Shown here piece by piece: positions 1 through 7,390 of a stretch of 31,522 nt of DNA. Both the position numbers and the translations under genes were made by a program. The notes beneath the pieces are model-generated. The model made no database searches. It saw only the letters and a list, made by a program, of their open reading frames with translations, and was not told the origin of the DNA. Positions within the stretch are counted from its first letter, which is position 1, and each line of letters starts with the position of its first letter. Source of the DNA: DAOUMU01 sp034409055 (GTDB lineage: Bacteria; Chloroflexota; Anaerolineae; 4572-78; J111); assembly GCA_034409055.1 (NCBI GenBank), contig DAOUMU010000400.1, forward strand, positions 1 through 31,522, given 5' to 3'.

Positions 1-90
1 ACTGCTAAGAAACAAATTGCTGCTCGGTGTGGACCACAGTCCACGCCACACATCGCCGGACTGTGGTCCGGCTAGAGCGACTTGACGTTT
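1..90. repeat. Palindromic element, GGACCACAGTCC family, copy 1
   Basis: Two 12-bp arms, GGACCACAGTCC at 31-42 and GGACTGTGGTCC at 58-69, can form a hairpin with a 15-nt loop. The same arms, followed by a similar flank (GCTAG, then GCG, then TTGAC and TTTC), occur at 31,356-31,410, and a third copy lies at 28,742-28,865. Copy 1 lacks the terminal inverted repeat visible in the 28.8 kb copy. It lies 3' of the minus-strand DUF4157 gene. No T-run follows the stem, so it is not a clear intrinsic terminator. Confidence 0.7.
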
Positions 91-123
91 CTGGCCTATT
101 GAAGACCTGCCAGGTCTGGGATG

Positions 124-137
124 CTGATTACTGATTA
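124..137. repeat. Heptamer repeat CTGATTA x2
   Basis: Two perfect copies of CTGATTA. Read on the minus strand, the repeat supplies the TAA stop (135-137) of the DUF4157 gene, which suggests that it truncated the third C-terminal repeat of that protein. Confidence 0.55.
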
Positions 138-896
138 CGCTTCTTCCTCTGGAATTTCATCCCGGCGCTGGATAGCCTTCTGCTGGAGTGCTTCTTCTTC
201 CTCTTCCGGGGCTACCTCCTGGCGCTGGATAGCCTTCTGCTGGAGTGCTTCTTCTTCCTCTTCCGGGGCTACCTCCACGCGCTGGACCCCACCAGCCGGC
301 GTCTGGGGATCGGTCTCGCTGCTCATATTGGTCGCCTGTTTGGCAATGGCATCCGCCTCCTGCTCATAAACGTCACCGGCAGGCCGGACCGTCATGCTGC
401 CTCCACCGCTGACCTGGCCTGTGCTTTGCTGCACCACGTGAGTTAATTCGTGGGCAATCAACTCCCGGCCGCTGCCAGAGCCAGGGTCATAAGCACCCTG
501 TCTGAAAAAGACATCCTGGCCGGTGGTGAAAGCCTTGGCACTAAGCTGCTGGTTGAGATCATCCGCCTCCGGTGAGGTATGCACCCGCACCCCGCTGAAG
601 TCGTGCCCCATACTCTCGCTCATCTGCTTCTGCACCCCCCTATCCAGGGATTGCCCTCCGCTACGGGCCTGGTTGATGCGGTTGGCCGTATCATCGTCCA
701 GCTCAAAGGCGCCGTCGCCACTGCGCTGGGCCAGCATGCGCTGCACGGCCTGGTTGCCGACGGTGCGCTGCAGGTTAAGCATTCCGGCTACATCCGGACT
801 CGGTCCGCTGGGCCGCTGTTTTTCCGTCTCTTTTGCCGCCGGGTCTGGCTTACGTACCTTTGCTTTCTTGTCATCTAACATTCTTTCTTGGCTCAT
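135..896 (-). CDS. DUF4157-domain putative metallopeptidase, eCIS-associated
   Basis: This 253-residue protein carries a DUF4157 domain at about residues 84-158, ending in the zincin motif HELTH (149-153) followed by VVQQ. DUF4157 proteins are typically encoded beside eCIS loci and are candidate cargo peptidases. The segment YEQEAD (177-182) could supply a third zinc ligand (E180), which is an inference. Residues 42-53, LQRTVGNQAVQR, match the tag found in the neighbouring proteins and follow a lysine-rich leader. The C-terminus holds two identical-length 19-residue acidic repeats (core APEEEEEALQQKAIQR) and a truncated third. They correspond to 57-bp DNA units at 165-221 and 222-278. The ATG has a good ribosome site (AAGGAG). 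No signal peptide or membrane segment is seen. It is the last gene of the minus-strand cassette in this window. Confidence 0.85.
   Translation of the reverse strand: MSQERMLDDKKAKVRKPDPAAKETEKQRPSGPSPDVAGMLNLQRTVGNQAVQRMLAQRSGDGAFELDDDTANRINQARSGGQSLDRGVQKQMSESMGHDFSGVRVHTSPEADDLNQQLSAKAFTTGQDVFFRQGAYDPGSGSGRELIAHELTHVVQQSTGQVSGGGSMTVRPAGDVYEQEADAIAKQATNMSSETDPQTPAGGVQRVEVAPEEEEEALQQKAIQRQEVAPEEEEEALQQKAIQRRDEIPEEEA
165..278 (-). repeat. Tandem 57-bp coding repeat (2 units plus partial)
   Basis: Two near-identical 57-bp units (165-221 and 222-278) inside the DUF4157 gene encode 19-residue acidic repeats. A diverged, shortened third unit runs into the stop codon at 135. The near identity at DNA level indicates recent expansion or ongoing homogenisation. 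Confidence 0.85.
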
Positions 897-983
897 TTAT
901 TTTCTCCTTTCGTTAGTTGGTTGGGTAGCTGGTTGGTTGGTGAATGATTTAGCCGACCAACGACCAACTCCAACCCCCAATTG

Positions 984-1007
984 CCAATCTCCAATCTCCA
1001 ATCTCCA
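984..1007. repeat. Heptamer repeat CCAATCT x3.4
   Basis: Three exact CCAATCT units and a partial fourth lie in the 113-bp gap between the DUF4157 gene and the DUF922-like gene, ending 2 bp before the stop codon of the latter. The same gap holds GTTGGTT-rich sequence (912-945) on the other side. Confidence 0.8.
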
Positions 1008-1009
1008 TT

Positions 1010-1825
1010 TTATTGTACTATGATCTCAATGTCCAGCGAGATTTTTTGTTCCAGGCCGAATTCCGTCTGGCGACTGTAGGCTTCTTGCTCAATCTTGAGA
1101 TCTTTCATAAACTGGTCAAAAATAGTCCGAACCTGGGCTTCAGGTTGGTTGAGCAGCCGTTGTTGCAAGACCATAGCATGGCGCCGGGCAATCTCGACCG
1201 GACCTTGCTCTTGGATCTGGAGGGCTTGCAGCATCGCCCGCCATGTCCCCTTGACTGCATCCGGAGCCTGCTCCCAGTTTGGACCCAGGAGCCACTGGGG
1301 AGGCAACCGGGTAATATCGTCGTAGCTATCGTCCGGGTCAATATGCAGGGCCTGGAGCATCGCTAGCCATTCCACCTTGTCGGCATCAGGCGCATGCTCC
1401 CAACCGGGCCCCACCCAACGGGGTAACTGCACCGTGACCGTCACGATGACGTCGACCCGGGTTACCTTCCCGTTCTCCACTTTGGGCGTGTAACGGTACT
1501 CGTATTGATACCATTGCTCCGGCGGCAGAACCTGGCTACAGGCTTCGGGCAGGCTGCCCCCGGTCACCTCGTAATATTCGATCCGGGGCTTCTCAATTTT
1601 GACCCGGCCCACATCAACCGGGGTCCTGGTTACGTTTTGCTGTTCCCCGGCCTGGCGCTGGGCCAGCAATCGTTGCACAGCCAGGTTGCCCACTTGCTGC
1701 TGCAAAGCCATAACCCCTAACCGATCTCCAGCCGAGTTGGTTGGACGGGGCTTTACCCGCTCTTCCTCTTCTGATGTACCTCGTCTTCTTCGTTTTTTTC
1801 GACTGAATCTTCTTTGTATGGCCAT
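1010..1825 (-). CDS. DUF922-like protein with degenerate zinc motif; tagged eCIS cargo candidate
   Basis: The 271-residue protein begins with a very basic leader (residues 5-15, mostly R/K) and the cargo-tag motif LQQQVGNLAVQR (41-52). Residues 80-136 (YYEVTGGSLPEA, a beta-rich stretch, then VTVQLPRW) resemble the start of DUF922 predicted zinc proteases. In that family a Trp-containing helix and an HExGH motif follow. Here the matching segment reads IQEQGPVEIARRHA (204-217), so both histidines of the motif are lost. A segment of about 30 residues is duplicated in tandem (134-162 and 174-204, each of the form LP-W-GP-WE-APDA-K-W-AMLQAL-I). The protein is probably catalytically dead, or active in some other way. 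The family call is from pattern only. ATG start, weak ribosome site. The stop of the upstream 240-aa gene is 32 bp away. Confidence 0.6.
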   Translation of the reverse strand: MAIQRRFSRKKRRRRGTSEEEERVKPRPTNSAGDRLGVMALQQQVGNLAVQRLLAQRQAGEQQNVTRTPVDVGRVKIEKPRIEYYEVTGGSLPEACSQVLPPEQWYQYEYRYTPKVENGKVTRVDVIVTVTVQLPRWVGPGWEHAPDADKVEWLAMLQALHIDPDDSYDDITRLPPQWLLGPNWEQAPDAVKGTWRAMLQALQIQEQGPVEIARRHAMVLQQRLLNQPEAQVRTIFDQFMKDLKIEQEAYSRQTEFGLEQKISLDIEIIVQ

Positions 1826-1857
1826 TTTTATAATGTTCTTCTGCTAAGACCAAGCCT

Positions 1858-2580
1858 TCAACGATCATCCGAGCGACGCGATTCCAGCGAAACAGGTACA
1901 GGCCGTTTCCCGTCGAATGCGGTCAAGGTAACATAGGCCACTACTGCATGGCCTTCAGCAACCTCAAAGCCGTGGTTAAAGGGTAACTCTAGCGACCAAC
2001 CCGGGTTCGCTGTAAAATCAGGGGGCGATTCGGTATATCCCTCTGACGAGCGCCAGTCAGCTTCTTTTCGATAACTTTGCCACAACACAGCTCGGATCGT
2101 TAAGTGACTAAGGTCAAGACGTAGTGTTTCTTCTCCCCGGTGGACAAGATGGGCCCTGTGACCGCCTGGTTGCACCTCCAGAGCAATTGCCGACTGAGGG
2201 TAGTTAGTCAAATCATTGAGCAGTTCTCGCAAACGCTCTACCAAAGCTCCCCAAGCTCCATCGGGTTCATCGTGGATGCCCAAAGTAGCATTTACATCCC
2301 CCACTTCAATCTTCTCAATAGCCGCTCCAGGCGGAGGCGTGATCTTGAGGTTACCAGTGCTGGCAGCCGCCGTCACCTCGCGCTCAAGTTCAGCCTGCAG
2401 GGTCGAGTCAAGCTGACCGGCAAAACGACCAATCGGTGAGGGTGGATATGAGGCCGAACCGATTGACCGCCACATCGTAAAACTACCATCAGCTCTGATT
2501 TCAAATTGTTCCCGGTCACGGGGGGGCTTGCGGCCCCCAGTCCGCGTGTAACGGACCATTATATCGGTTCTGCTTGCCAT
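1858..2580 (-). CDS. Unknown protein, partner of the 470-aa metallopeptidase
   Basis: A 240-residue protein that I do not recognise. It has no signal peptide, membrane segment or catalytic motif. Residues 26-60 (QFEIRADGSFTMWRSIG, then a stretch ending in RFAGQL) resemble a segment of the lipoprotein at 4,075-4,620 (DFQLRGDGTYELWSTV, then YSGQV), so the two may share a fold. Its ATG lies inside the end of the upstream metallopeptidase gene (22-bp overlap), with a good ribosome site (GGGAGG) in that overlap. This indicates translational coupling. A role as inhibitor, immunity protein or chaperone for the adjacent peptidase is an inference from position only. Confidence 0.6.
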   Translation of the reverse strand: MASRTDIMVRYTRTGGRKPPRDREQFEIRADGSFTMWRSIGSASYPPSPIGRFAGQLDSTLQAELEREVTAAASTGNLKITPPPGAAIEKIEVGDVNATLGIHDEPDGAWGALVERLRELLNDLTNYPQSAIALEVQPGGHRAHLVHRGEETLRLDLSHLTIRAVLWQSYRKEADWRSSEGYTESPPDFTANPGWSLELPFNHGFEVAEGHAVVAYVTLTAFDGKRPVPVSLESRRSDDR

Positions 2581-3971
2581 GTTCCTCCCTTTGCTGCTTG
2601 TACATAGCCCACAAACTCTCTGACGTGGCGCGGTTCAACCGGATGTTCGTGGTCCGTGCCCATGCCCATTATTGAGCCGCTGGAGTAAGTGAAGGGATCC
2701 ACGATATTCCACTCGTCCTCATCCGGGATGCGGGCTACAATGTCGTCGACAATGTTAATCCCGTAGGCGGTTTGATAAGCCGTGGCCACTTGTTGGGCAT
2801 AATCACCTTGAACCAGGCCGTGATCACTGATGACATCATTGGCTTCGGTTACCCGATCCTCCACCGGATCGACCCGCAGGGCATCGTGCAGCTCCTCGGC
2901 CACATCGGCCGGATCGGCCTCATTTTCAGTTTCACCCTCGCCCGGCTCTTCGCCAACCAGCCGGGTATAGTCCCGGTGGGTGCGTTGATATTCATCTTCC
3001 AGGCCAACCATATGGCCAAACTCGTGGGCGGCTGTTTCCCCCAGGTCGGGATCACCGATGTACCAATTGGCCGCATCTGAACGCCCATTTCCGGGGCGCA
3101 GCCGGACCACGTTGTCGGCCTCACCGCTCACCGACTGGGGATCAAAGACAATATTGAGACTCTCACCGGTGACCGTATTGACCACCTTAAAACGGTTCCA
3201 GATATTGCGAATAGTGTCAAACATAGAGGCGACCAACCCCGGATTCTGGACCCCGGTGAAGCGGAGCCTGACGGTGATGCGAATTTCAGTCTGAGTAATA
3301 CGCCATGTATAGCGGGAGGTCATCCCATAAACTTGCCCCCCGACCTCCTCTTCCCAGGTTCGTTCGACTCGCCCTACAGTGCTGGCCAGCCCCAACTCAT
3401 CCATCTTGCCCCAGGTGATTGGTCCGGCAATACCATCAGGACTGAGGCCATACTTTTGCTGGAAAGCAACCGTCGCGGCACGGGTCAGGGGACCAAAGAT
3501 CCCATCTACGACCAGAGCAGGTGTCGCCCCATCGGCGTTAAGTTTTTGCTGAAGTTCTTCAACGGCCGGTCCCGTTGATCCCTGCCGCACCGTCGGATGT
3601 ATCGACGTGCCCGCTAAAGGCGGGGCAACCGGATTGCCTTCGGCAGGCAGGGGTTCTACCTCCTGGGGCTGGACAACTTTAAAATTCCCACCCAGAGGAG
3701 ATAGAATAGCAGCCAGTTGATGATTACCCTGTACCTGCCCAATTTGAGCCGCCAGAGCCTGACGTTGGGCAGTTTGCAGTCGTGTATCTCCCAGCCGAGC
3801 CGCTTGAGCCTGAATGGCACCACCGTCAACAGTACCGATTAGCTCCTGAGACAGTCCAACCTGACCGACCGGCCCAGTCTGGCCATGCACTGGTTCAGCA
3901 GCCACCGACTTGGCCTTGGTTCGTTTCTTCAGTTTTTGCTTACTCTCTACTACTTGATGGTGTTTAGCCAT
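2559..3971 (-). CDS. Peptidoglycan-binding domain plus metzincin-like metallopeptidase (470 aa)
   Basis: Domains in order: a basic leader (residues 1-21); a tag-like motif, AQRQALAAQIGQVQGNHQL (68-86); a peptidoglycan-binding PG_1 domain (about 127-195, with LQQKLN, VDGIFGPLTRAAVxFQ-type spacing and PDGIAGPITW); and a C-terminal zincin with HEFGHMVGLED (316-326). That spacing is HExxHxxGxxD, the metzincin pattern with Asp as third ligand as in snapalysin-type enzymes. SGSIMGMG near residue 412 fits a Met-turn. There is no signal peptide, which fits loading into an injection particle rather than Sec export. The PG_1 domain suggests action at, or delivery through, a cell wall (inference). ATG start, with G-rich sequence upstream. 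The 3' end overlaps the 240-aa partner gene. Confidence 0.8.
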   Translation of the reverse strand: MAKHHQVVESKQKLKKRTKAKSVAAEPVHGQTGPVGQVGLSQELIGTVDGGAIQAQAARLGDTRLQTAQRQALAAQIGQVQGNHQLAAILSPLGGNFKVVQPQEVEPLPAEGNPVAPPLAGTSIHPTVRQGSTGPAVEELQQKLNADGATPALVVDGIFGPLTRAATVAFQQKYGLSPDGIAGPITWGKMDELGLASTVGRVERTWEEEVGGQVYGMTSRYTWRITQTEIRITVRLRFTGVQNPGLVASMFDTIRNIWNRFKVVNTVTGESLNIVFDPQSVSGEADNVVRLRPGNGRSDAANWYIGDPDLGETAAHEFGHMVGLEDEYQRTHRDYTRLVGEEPGEGETENEADPADVAEELHDALRVDPVEDRVTEANDVISDHGLVQGDYAQQVATAYQTAYGINIVDDIVARIPDEDEWNIVDPFTYSSGSIMGMGTDHEHPVEPRHVREFVGYVQAAKGGTWQAEPI

Positions 3972-4017
3972 CGTTTGCCCCCCTAATAAGCGTATATATT
4001 GTTTTTGTTTGCTCCAA

Positions 4018-4035
4018 GGGGATTGCCAAATCCCC
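4018..4035. other. Intercistronic hairpin
   Basis: A perfect 7-bp stem (GGGGATT at 4018-4024, AATCCCC at 4029-4035) with a 4-nt loop lies between the lipoprotein gene and the 470-aa metallopeptidase gene. No U-run follows on the minus strand, so it is more likely an RNA-processing or stability element than a full terminator. Confidence 0.45.
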
Positions 4036-4074
4036 GTCTAAAACTCAAAACCTCCTTAAATCATTGATCAATCA

Positions 4075-4620
4075 CTATTGCCCTCCCTCAAGAACCTCTC
4101 CACCCGAAACGGTATGGACGAGGGTCAGGAGTGCCTGTTGGCTCCTGGCAAAGGGCGGGCTGTCACGAATTTCTGAAACCCACAGGACCACCTGGAACGT
4201 CTGGCCATCAGCCTCAATCGTAATCGATGCTTCCGGGTCGTCTTCCCCGGGTTTATCACGGACGTGTTTAGTTTGCCAGACTTCGGCGGCCAGTAATTCT
4301 TGCACCAGTTGCTCCACTTGCGCCAGGCTCACCTGGCCGGAGTAGGTTCGATGCTGGCGGCCTGGGGTGACGGTAGACCATAATTCGTAAGTGCCATCGC
4401 CTCGCAACTGAAAGTCCGTCTCTCCGCTAAAATCATCGCCGATGTGGTAATGGATGGCAAAATCAGAGGCGGGTATCTGCTTGTCCAGATATGCCTGCAA
4501 ACTGTTTTGCATTGAATGGCCCCCTTTATCGTTTGTTGATAACGAACATCCGCTGAGAAATACGACCAGATGTCCGATGGTCAAAATAAGGAGTATCCCC
4601 AGCCAAATTTTGGGTTTCAT
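4075..4620 (-). CDS. Small lipoprotein, partner of the 527-aa metallopeptidase
   Basis: This 181-residue protein starts with a lipoprotein signal: charged MKPK, a hydrophobic stretch (6-22), then lipobox LSGC with Cys25 as the predicted lipidation site. It should sit on the outer face of the membrane. The mature part has a segment, DFQLRGDGTYELWSTV, that resembles part of the cytoplasmic 240-aa protein at 1,858-2,580. I recognise no family. It begins 16 bp after the stop of the 527-aa metallopeptidase gene and is probably co-transcribed with it. A surface-exposed protein paired with a secreted peptidase could be an immunity factor, but only position supports that. Confidence 0.75.
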   Translation of the reverse strand: MKPKIWLGILLILTIGHLVVFLSGCSLSTNDKGGHSMQNSLQAYLDKQIPASDFAIHYHIGDDFSGETDFQLRGDGTYELWSTVTPGRQHRTYSGQVSLAQVEQLVQELLAAEVWQTKHVRDKPGEDDPEASITIEADGQTFQVVLWVSEIRDSPPFARSQQALLTLVHTVSGGEVLEGGQ

Positions 4621-4636
4621 AATAACAAGCTATTTA

Positions 4637-6220
4637 TTAGGCCGTGCGTGTCTCTCCTGTCGGTACGGGAAAGTCCCCCGCTTCCTCCAGCCTGACGATG
4701 GAGATGGTCCGATCAGGGAAATACCGGCTAATATACTCAACCAGATACTGGAAGTGGCGGGCTTTAATTTCTGCCTGGCCCATACCTTCGTTGTAAAAGT
4801 TTCCCATCAGGCTGTGGTCTGTGTAAAGCGTTCTGGCCGGAATCCTGGGATTAGCATATTCATCAGAGGCCCCCAGGATCATGTGGGCACTTTCGTGAGC
4901 CAAAGCGACATCAGGAACCGATGTTTCGGTAGCTTGACCGAGTTCATAGATGTCTCCGCCCGATTCCCTGACGCCACTGCGACCATGCGCTCCCCCATGC
5001 AGCCTCAACGGGTAATCTGCCGAATCGTTATCTGTTACCTGGACCACAATCGGGTACGTCCCATCGCCTACCTGTCTACCAGCGGAAGACTCAATTTTTA
5101 CCTTATATTTGCGACTCAAGTAGTCTGTCACCGCCTGAATGAGGCGCTGCTTTAGCCTCTCAAATCCTCCCGACCTGAAAGTACCTTCTTCAATAAACTT
5201 GACCTCCTTGGAAATGGTTATTTCGCCCCGGGTATGCCGCAGCCAGGCCTGGTACCTGTTGCCGGTGTCGGTCTGTTCCTCAGTGGTCCCCTGCCAGAGT
5301 AACCCCTGGGTCAACATTTCCCGCACGGTCTGGTAATCGTCGGCACTCAGTTCACTACGCAATCTATTCATGAGCTCCCTGTTCTCAGCCACGGTCGAAA
5401 GCTGATCTTCAGGGGTCGTGCGAATGACCGAGGCGATCAGTTCAAAATTGGTGCCTTCGGTCAGCATCCAGTCCAGCTTGGTGGCCAGGTCGAAGCCCAG
5501 ATCAACCACGGCCTGGGCCATTGTCCGGTTGGTGCAGACCCCGACAAAGTAATCTCGCCAGGGGGTCGTCTTTAAGACATTCTTCTGGTCCTGGGGCGCG
5601 TTCGTAATCAAAGTTCTGATATCCGAGTAGTCGGTTCTCAAGGCAGAAACGGCCGCCCTGACCCAATCCAACTTGGTGTGAAGCGGCGGATCCAGATTCG
5701 TTACCGCCCGCACCATCTCTTCCAGATTCATGGCGGAGGCAATCTTCTGTTTATAGCCCCCGGTTAAGACCGTATTTTTCTCAGTTGTAGTGAGCCGGCC
5801 CAGCAAACTGATGACATCCTCTTCGGGGACGTTCCATCTGTTCAGCATCTCATCCAGGGCTTGGATGTTGGCCGTAGCCTGGCGCTGTACCACCGTCGTA
5901 GCCGTCCCTTCTTCTCCCGTTTGTCCGGCCTCTACGCCGGGCTGGTCAGCCTCATCCTCTTTGAGGAGGGCCACGACCTGCTGCAAGTGCTGATTCCCCT
6001 GCTCCCGCCCAATTTGAGCCGCCAGTTCCTGGCGTTGAACGGTGGGCAGGTGTTCATCCCCCAGCCGGTCAGCCTGGGCCTGGAGCGTGCGATCACTTTC
6101 ATCCGACAGCTCCACCAGGGCAGCCTGGGCCTTGGGTTGCCTGGGGATGGCGGTGGGTTTTACCTGGGGCTGCTTTGATTTATTTGGTTTAGCTTTTGTC
6201 CTTCGGTTTTGTTTAGCCAT
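4637..6220 (-). CDS. Metzincin-like metallopeptidase with helical repeats (527 aa), eCIS cargo candidate
   Basis: The 527-residue protein has a basic leader (1-22) and the tag VQRQELAAQIGREQGN (61-76), closely matching the 470-aa protein. Residues 120-305 are predicted mostly helical with loosely repeated units (for example TKLDWVRAAV and TKLDWMLTEG). The C-terminal zincin has HESAHMILGASDEY (442-455), which is one residue longer between HExxH and G-x-x-D than in the 470-aa protein. HSLMGNF (469-475) is a likely Met-turn. The family name is uncertain, but the zinc site is clear. There is no signal peptide. The start ATGGCTAAAC is shared with the 470-aa gene, supporting a common origin of the 5' ends. 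The ribosome site (GAGAAG) is moderate. A 146-bp gap separates it from the upstream gene. Confidence 0.75.
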   Translation of the reverse strand: MAKQNRRTKAKPNKSKQPQVKPTAIPRQPKAQAALVELSDESDRTLQAQADRLGDEHLPTVQRQELAAQIGREQGNQHLQQVVALLKEDEADQPGVEAGQTGEEGTATTVVQRQATANIQALDEMLNRWNVPEEDVISLLGRLTTTEKNTVLTGGYKQKIASAMNLEEMVRAVTNLDPPLHTKLDWVRAAVSALRTDYSDIRTLITNAPQDQKNVLKTTPWRDYFVGVCTNRTMAQAVVDLGFDLATKLDWMLTEGTNFELIASVIRTTPEDQLSTVAENRELMNRLRSELSADDYQTVREMLTQGLLWQGTTEEQTDTGNRYQAWLRHTRGEITISKEVKFIEEGTFRSGGFERLKQRLIQAVTDYLSRKYKVKIESSAGRQVGDGTYPIVVQVTDNDSADYPLRLHGGAHGRSGVRESGGDIYELGQATETSVPDVALAHESAHMILGASDEYANPRIPARTLYTDHSLMGNFYNEGMGQAEIKARHFQYLVEYISRYFPDRTISIVRLEEAGDFPVPTGETRTA

Positions 6221-6240
6221 AGCTTCTCAGTCTTCCTACT

Positions 6241-6300
6241 TCCCCCGGCCTTCCATATAGAACGCAGATGACGCAGAGACACGCTGATTCTCGTTGATTC
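6241..6300. repeat. ACGCAGA/CGCTGATT-type dispersed short repeat
   Basis: Two ACGCAGA-like units (around 6,261-6,277) are followed by the near-complement CGCTGATT and CGTTGATT (around 6,282-6,297), making a loose inverted repeat. A related start, AACGCAGATT, opens the palindrome at 14,151. It lies in the gap between the 527-aa and YkgJ-like genes. Confidence 0.4.
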
Positions 6301-6357
6301 TTATTGCAGGTGATGATTACCTTGCATCTGCCCGATCTCAGCGGCCAAGATCTGTCG
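6301..6357 (-). pseudogene. Orphan fragment of a cargo-tag motif
   Basis: Read on the minus strand, the 57 bases directly after the YkgJ-like gene encode RQILAAEIGQMQGNHHLQ and a TAA stop, and an in-frame TAA also precedes the fragment. The peptide matches the tag of the 470-aa (RQALAAQIGQVQGNHQL) and 527-aa (RQELAAQIGREQGNQHL) proteins, and the DNA is alignable with both. It has no start codon and no following domain. I read it as the remnant of a deleted or recombined cargo gene. Confidence 0.7.
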
Positions 6358-6366
6358 TTACTCCCC

Positions 6367-7377
6367 TTACTGCTGTAGGAAATCCGGTAGATGGGTGATA
6401 TAACCGTTGTCGTCAAACTTGATCTGCTCGGTCATTTCCTGGAAACTCTCCAAGTTCATCCTCAGAAGCGAAGTAGAATCAGGATAAAGTAACTGCTTGT
6501 ACTGGACGCAATCCCACTGATTCAAATGAATGCAGTGTAGAGGTCTCTCAGGTTTACCATAGAGTTTGCAACGTTTTGACTCAGGCTCAAAAAATTCACA
6601 ATCTGCCCGAAGTAGTAGCCACCATGACATAGGGCCTACAGCACACTCAATACCTGGAAAGTTCAGACAAAACTGAATGAAATCAATTTGCATAAAACTC
6701 TTCGGCACCGGGAGCGGGAAGAAGAGATAACGGCAACAAGGTGCCGCGCACTGTTGGCAGGGGTCTTCCATTATTAGCTCGGTCAGAGTCCTCACCGGTA
6801 TATCGTTGCCATTGTTAGGGACCAAGGGAGAAGGGACAACAAAGCCGCTGCCCTTTTGAAGTTTATCCAGGTTCGCCCCTATCGGATTGCTAGAATATAG
6901 GTCAACCATCTGATCCCAACTTGGCACGGAGGTGATGTTTCTATCCCTGTCGAAAGTAATTAGTGGTAAGAGTTGCTCAAACCGGTGCCGGTCGAAATGC
7001 AAGAAGCCAATGGCCTCTCCCCTGATAGCTCGATAGTACCAGCAGTCATGCTCGTTGTAAGCCACACAAGTCTTTGGCTGTTCCGAAGTCCCATGGACTT
7101 TACAGCGCCGATTATCCAGATCAAGATAACGGCAGGGCATCACATAATATATGCTCCACTGCCCGCCCATGCTAAAACCAGCCACCAAACAGGGGAAGTC
7201 AAGCAGATAGCGAATATAATCTATTTCCATCAGGTTGCGGGCCGGTAGGACTTGTAAGGGCAGATAACAGCAGCACAATGCATGACACCCCTGGCAAGGG
7301 GATGTGATTGCCTCCTCGTAACTCAAACTCACTTGATCGACCTGGTTTACGTCGGCTTGCTGCCATAAGGCATCCAT
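6367..7377 (-). CDS. Tandem YkgJ-type cysteine-cluster protein
   Basis: 336 residues built from two copies of a YkgJ-like metal or Fe-S cluster-binding domain. Copy 1 has Cys 28, 31, 35, 36, then 82, 92, 104, 112. Copy 2 has Cys 207, 210, 214, 215, then 260, 270, 282, 290. The spacing inside each half is the same, so the protein arose by duplication. Copy 1 has an extra Cys37. YkgJ domains bind zinc or iron, and their exact role is mostly unknown; some are fused to or work with modification enzymes. I chose the ATG at 7,377 because a strong ribosome site (AAAGGAGG) lies just upstream, overlapping the stop of the preceding gene. A longer in-frame start at 7,413 would overlap that gene. Why such a protein sits among peptidase cargo genes is unclear; a maturation role is possible. 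Confidence 0.75.
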   Translation of the reverse strand: MDALWQQADVNQVDQVSLSYEEAITSPCQGCHALCCCYLPLQVLPARNLMEIDYIRYLLDFPCLVAGFSMGGQWSIYYVMPCRYLDLDNRRCKVHGTSEQPKTCVAYNEHDCWYYRAIRGEAIGFLHFDRHRFEQLLPLITFDRDRNITSVPSWDQMVDLYSSNPIGANLDKLQKGSGFVVPSPLVPNNGNDIPVRTLTELIMEDPCQQCAAPCCRYLFFPLPVPKSFMQIDFIQFCLNFPGIECAVGPMSWWLLLRADCEFFEPESKRCKLYGKPERPLHCIHLNQWDCVQYKQLLYPDSTSLLRMNLESFQEMTEQIKFDDNGYITHLPDFLQQ

Positions 7378-7390
7378 TTTGGAACCTCCT

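Noticed and set aside
165..278. Possible CRISPR-like array in the 57-bp repeats
   Set aside because: The units are contiguous with no spacers and lie in a coding frame.
121..369. A plus-strand reading frame rich in Ser and Trp
   Set aside because: It is the antisense shadow of the 57-bp repeats of the DUF4157 gene.
3975..4050. A tiny minus-strand frame after a good AAGGAGG site between the lipoprotein and the 470-aa gene
   Set aside because: The only usable TTG is about 2 nt from the ribosome site, the product would be about 21 residues and it crosses the hairpin. I could not support it.
6213..6416. A 67-codon minus-strand frame across the gap between two cargo-locus genes
   Set aside because: It runs across the end of the YkgJ-like gene and the repeat. 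The meaningful signal is in another frame, the orphan tag.
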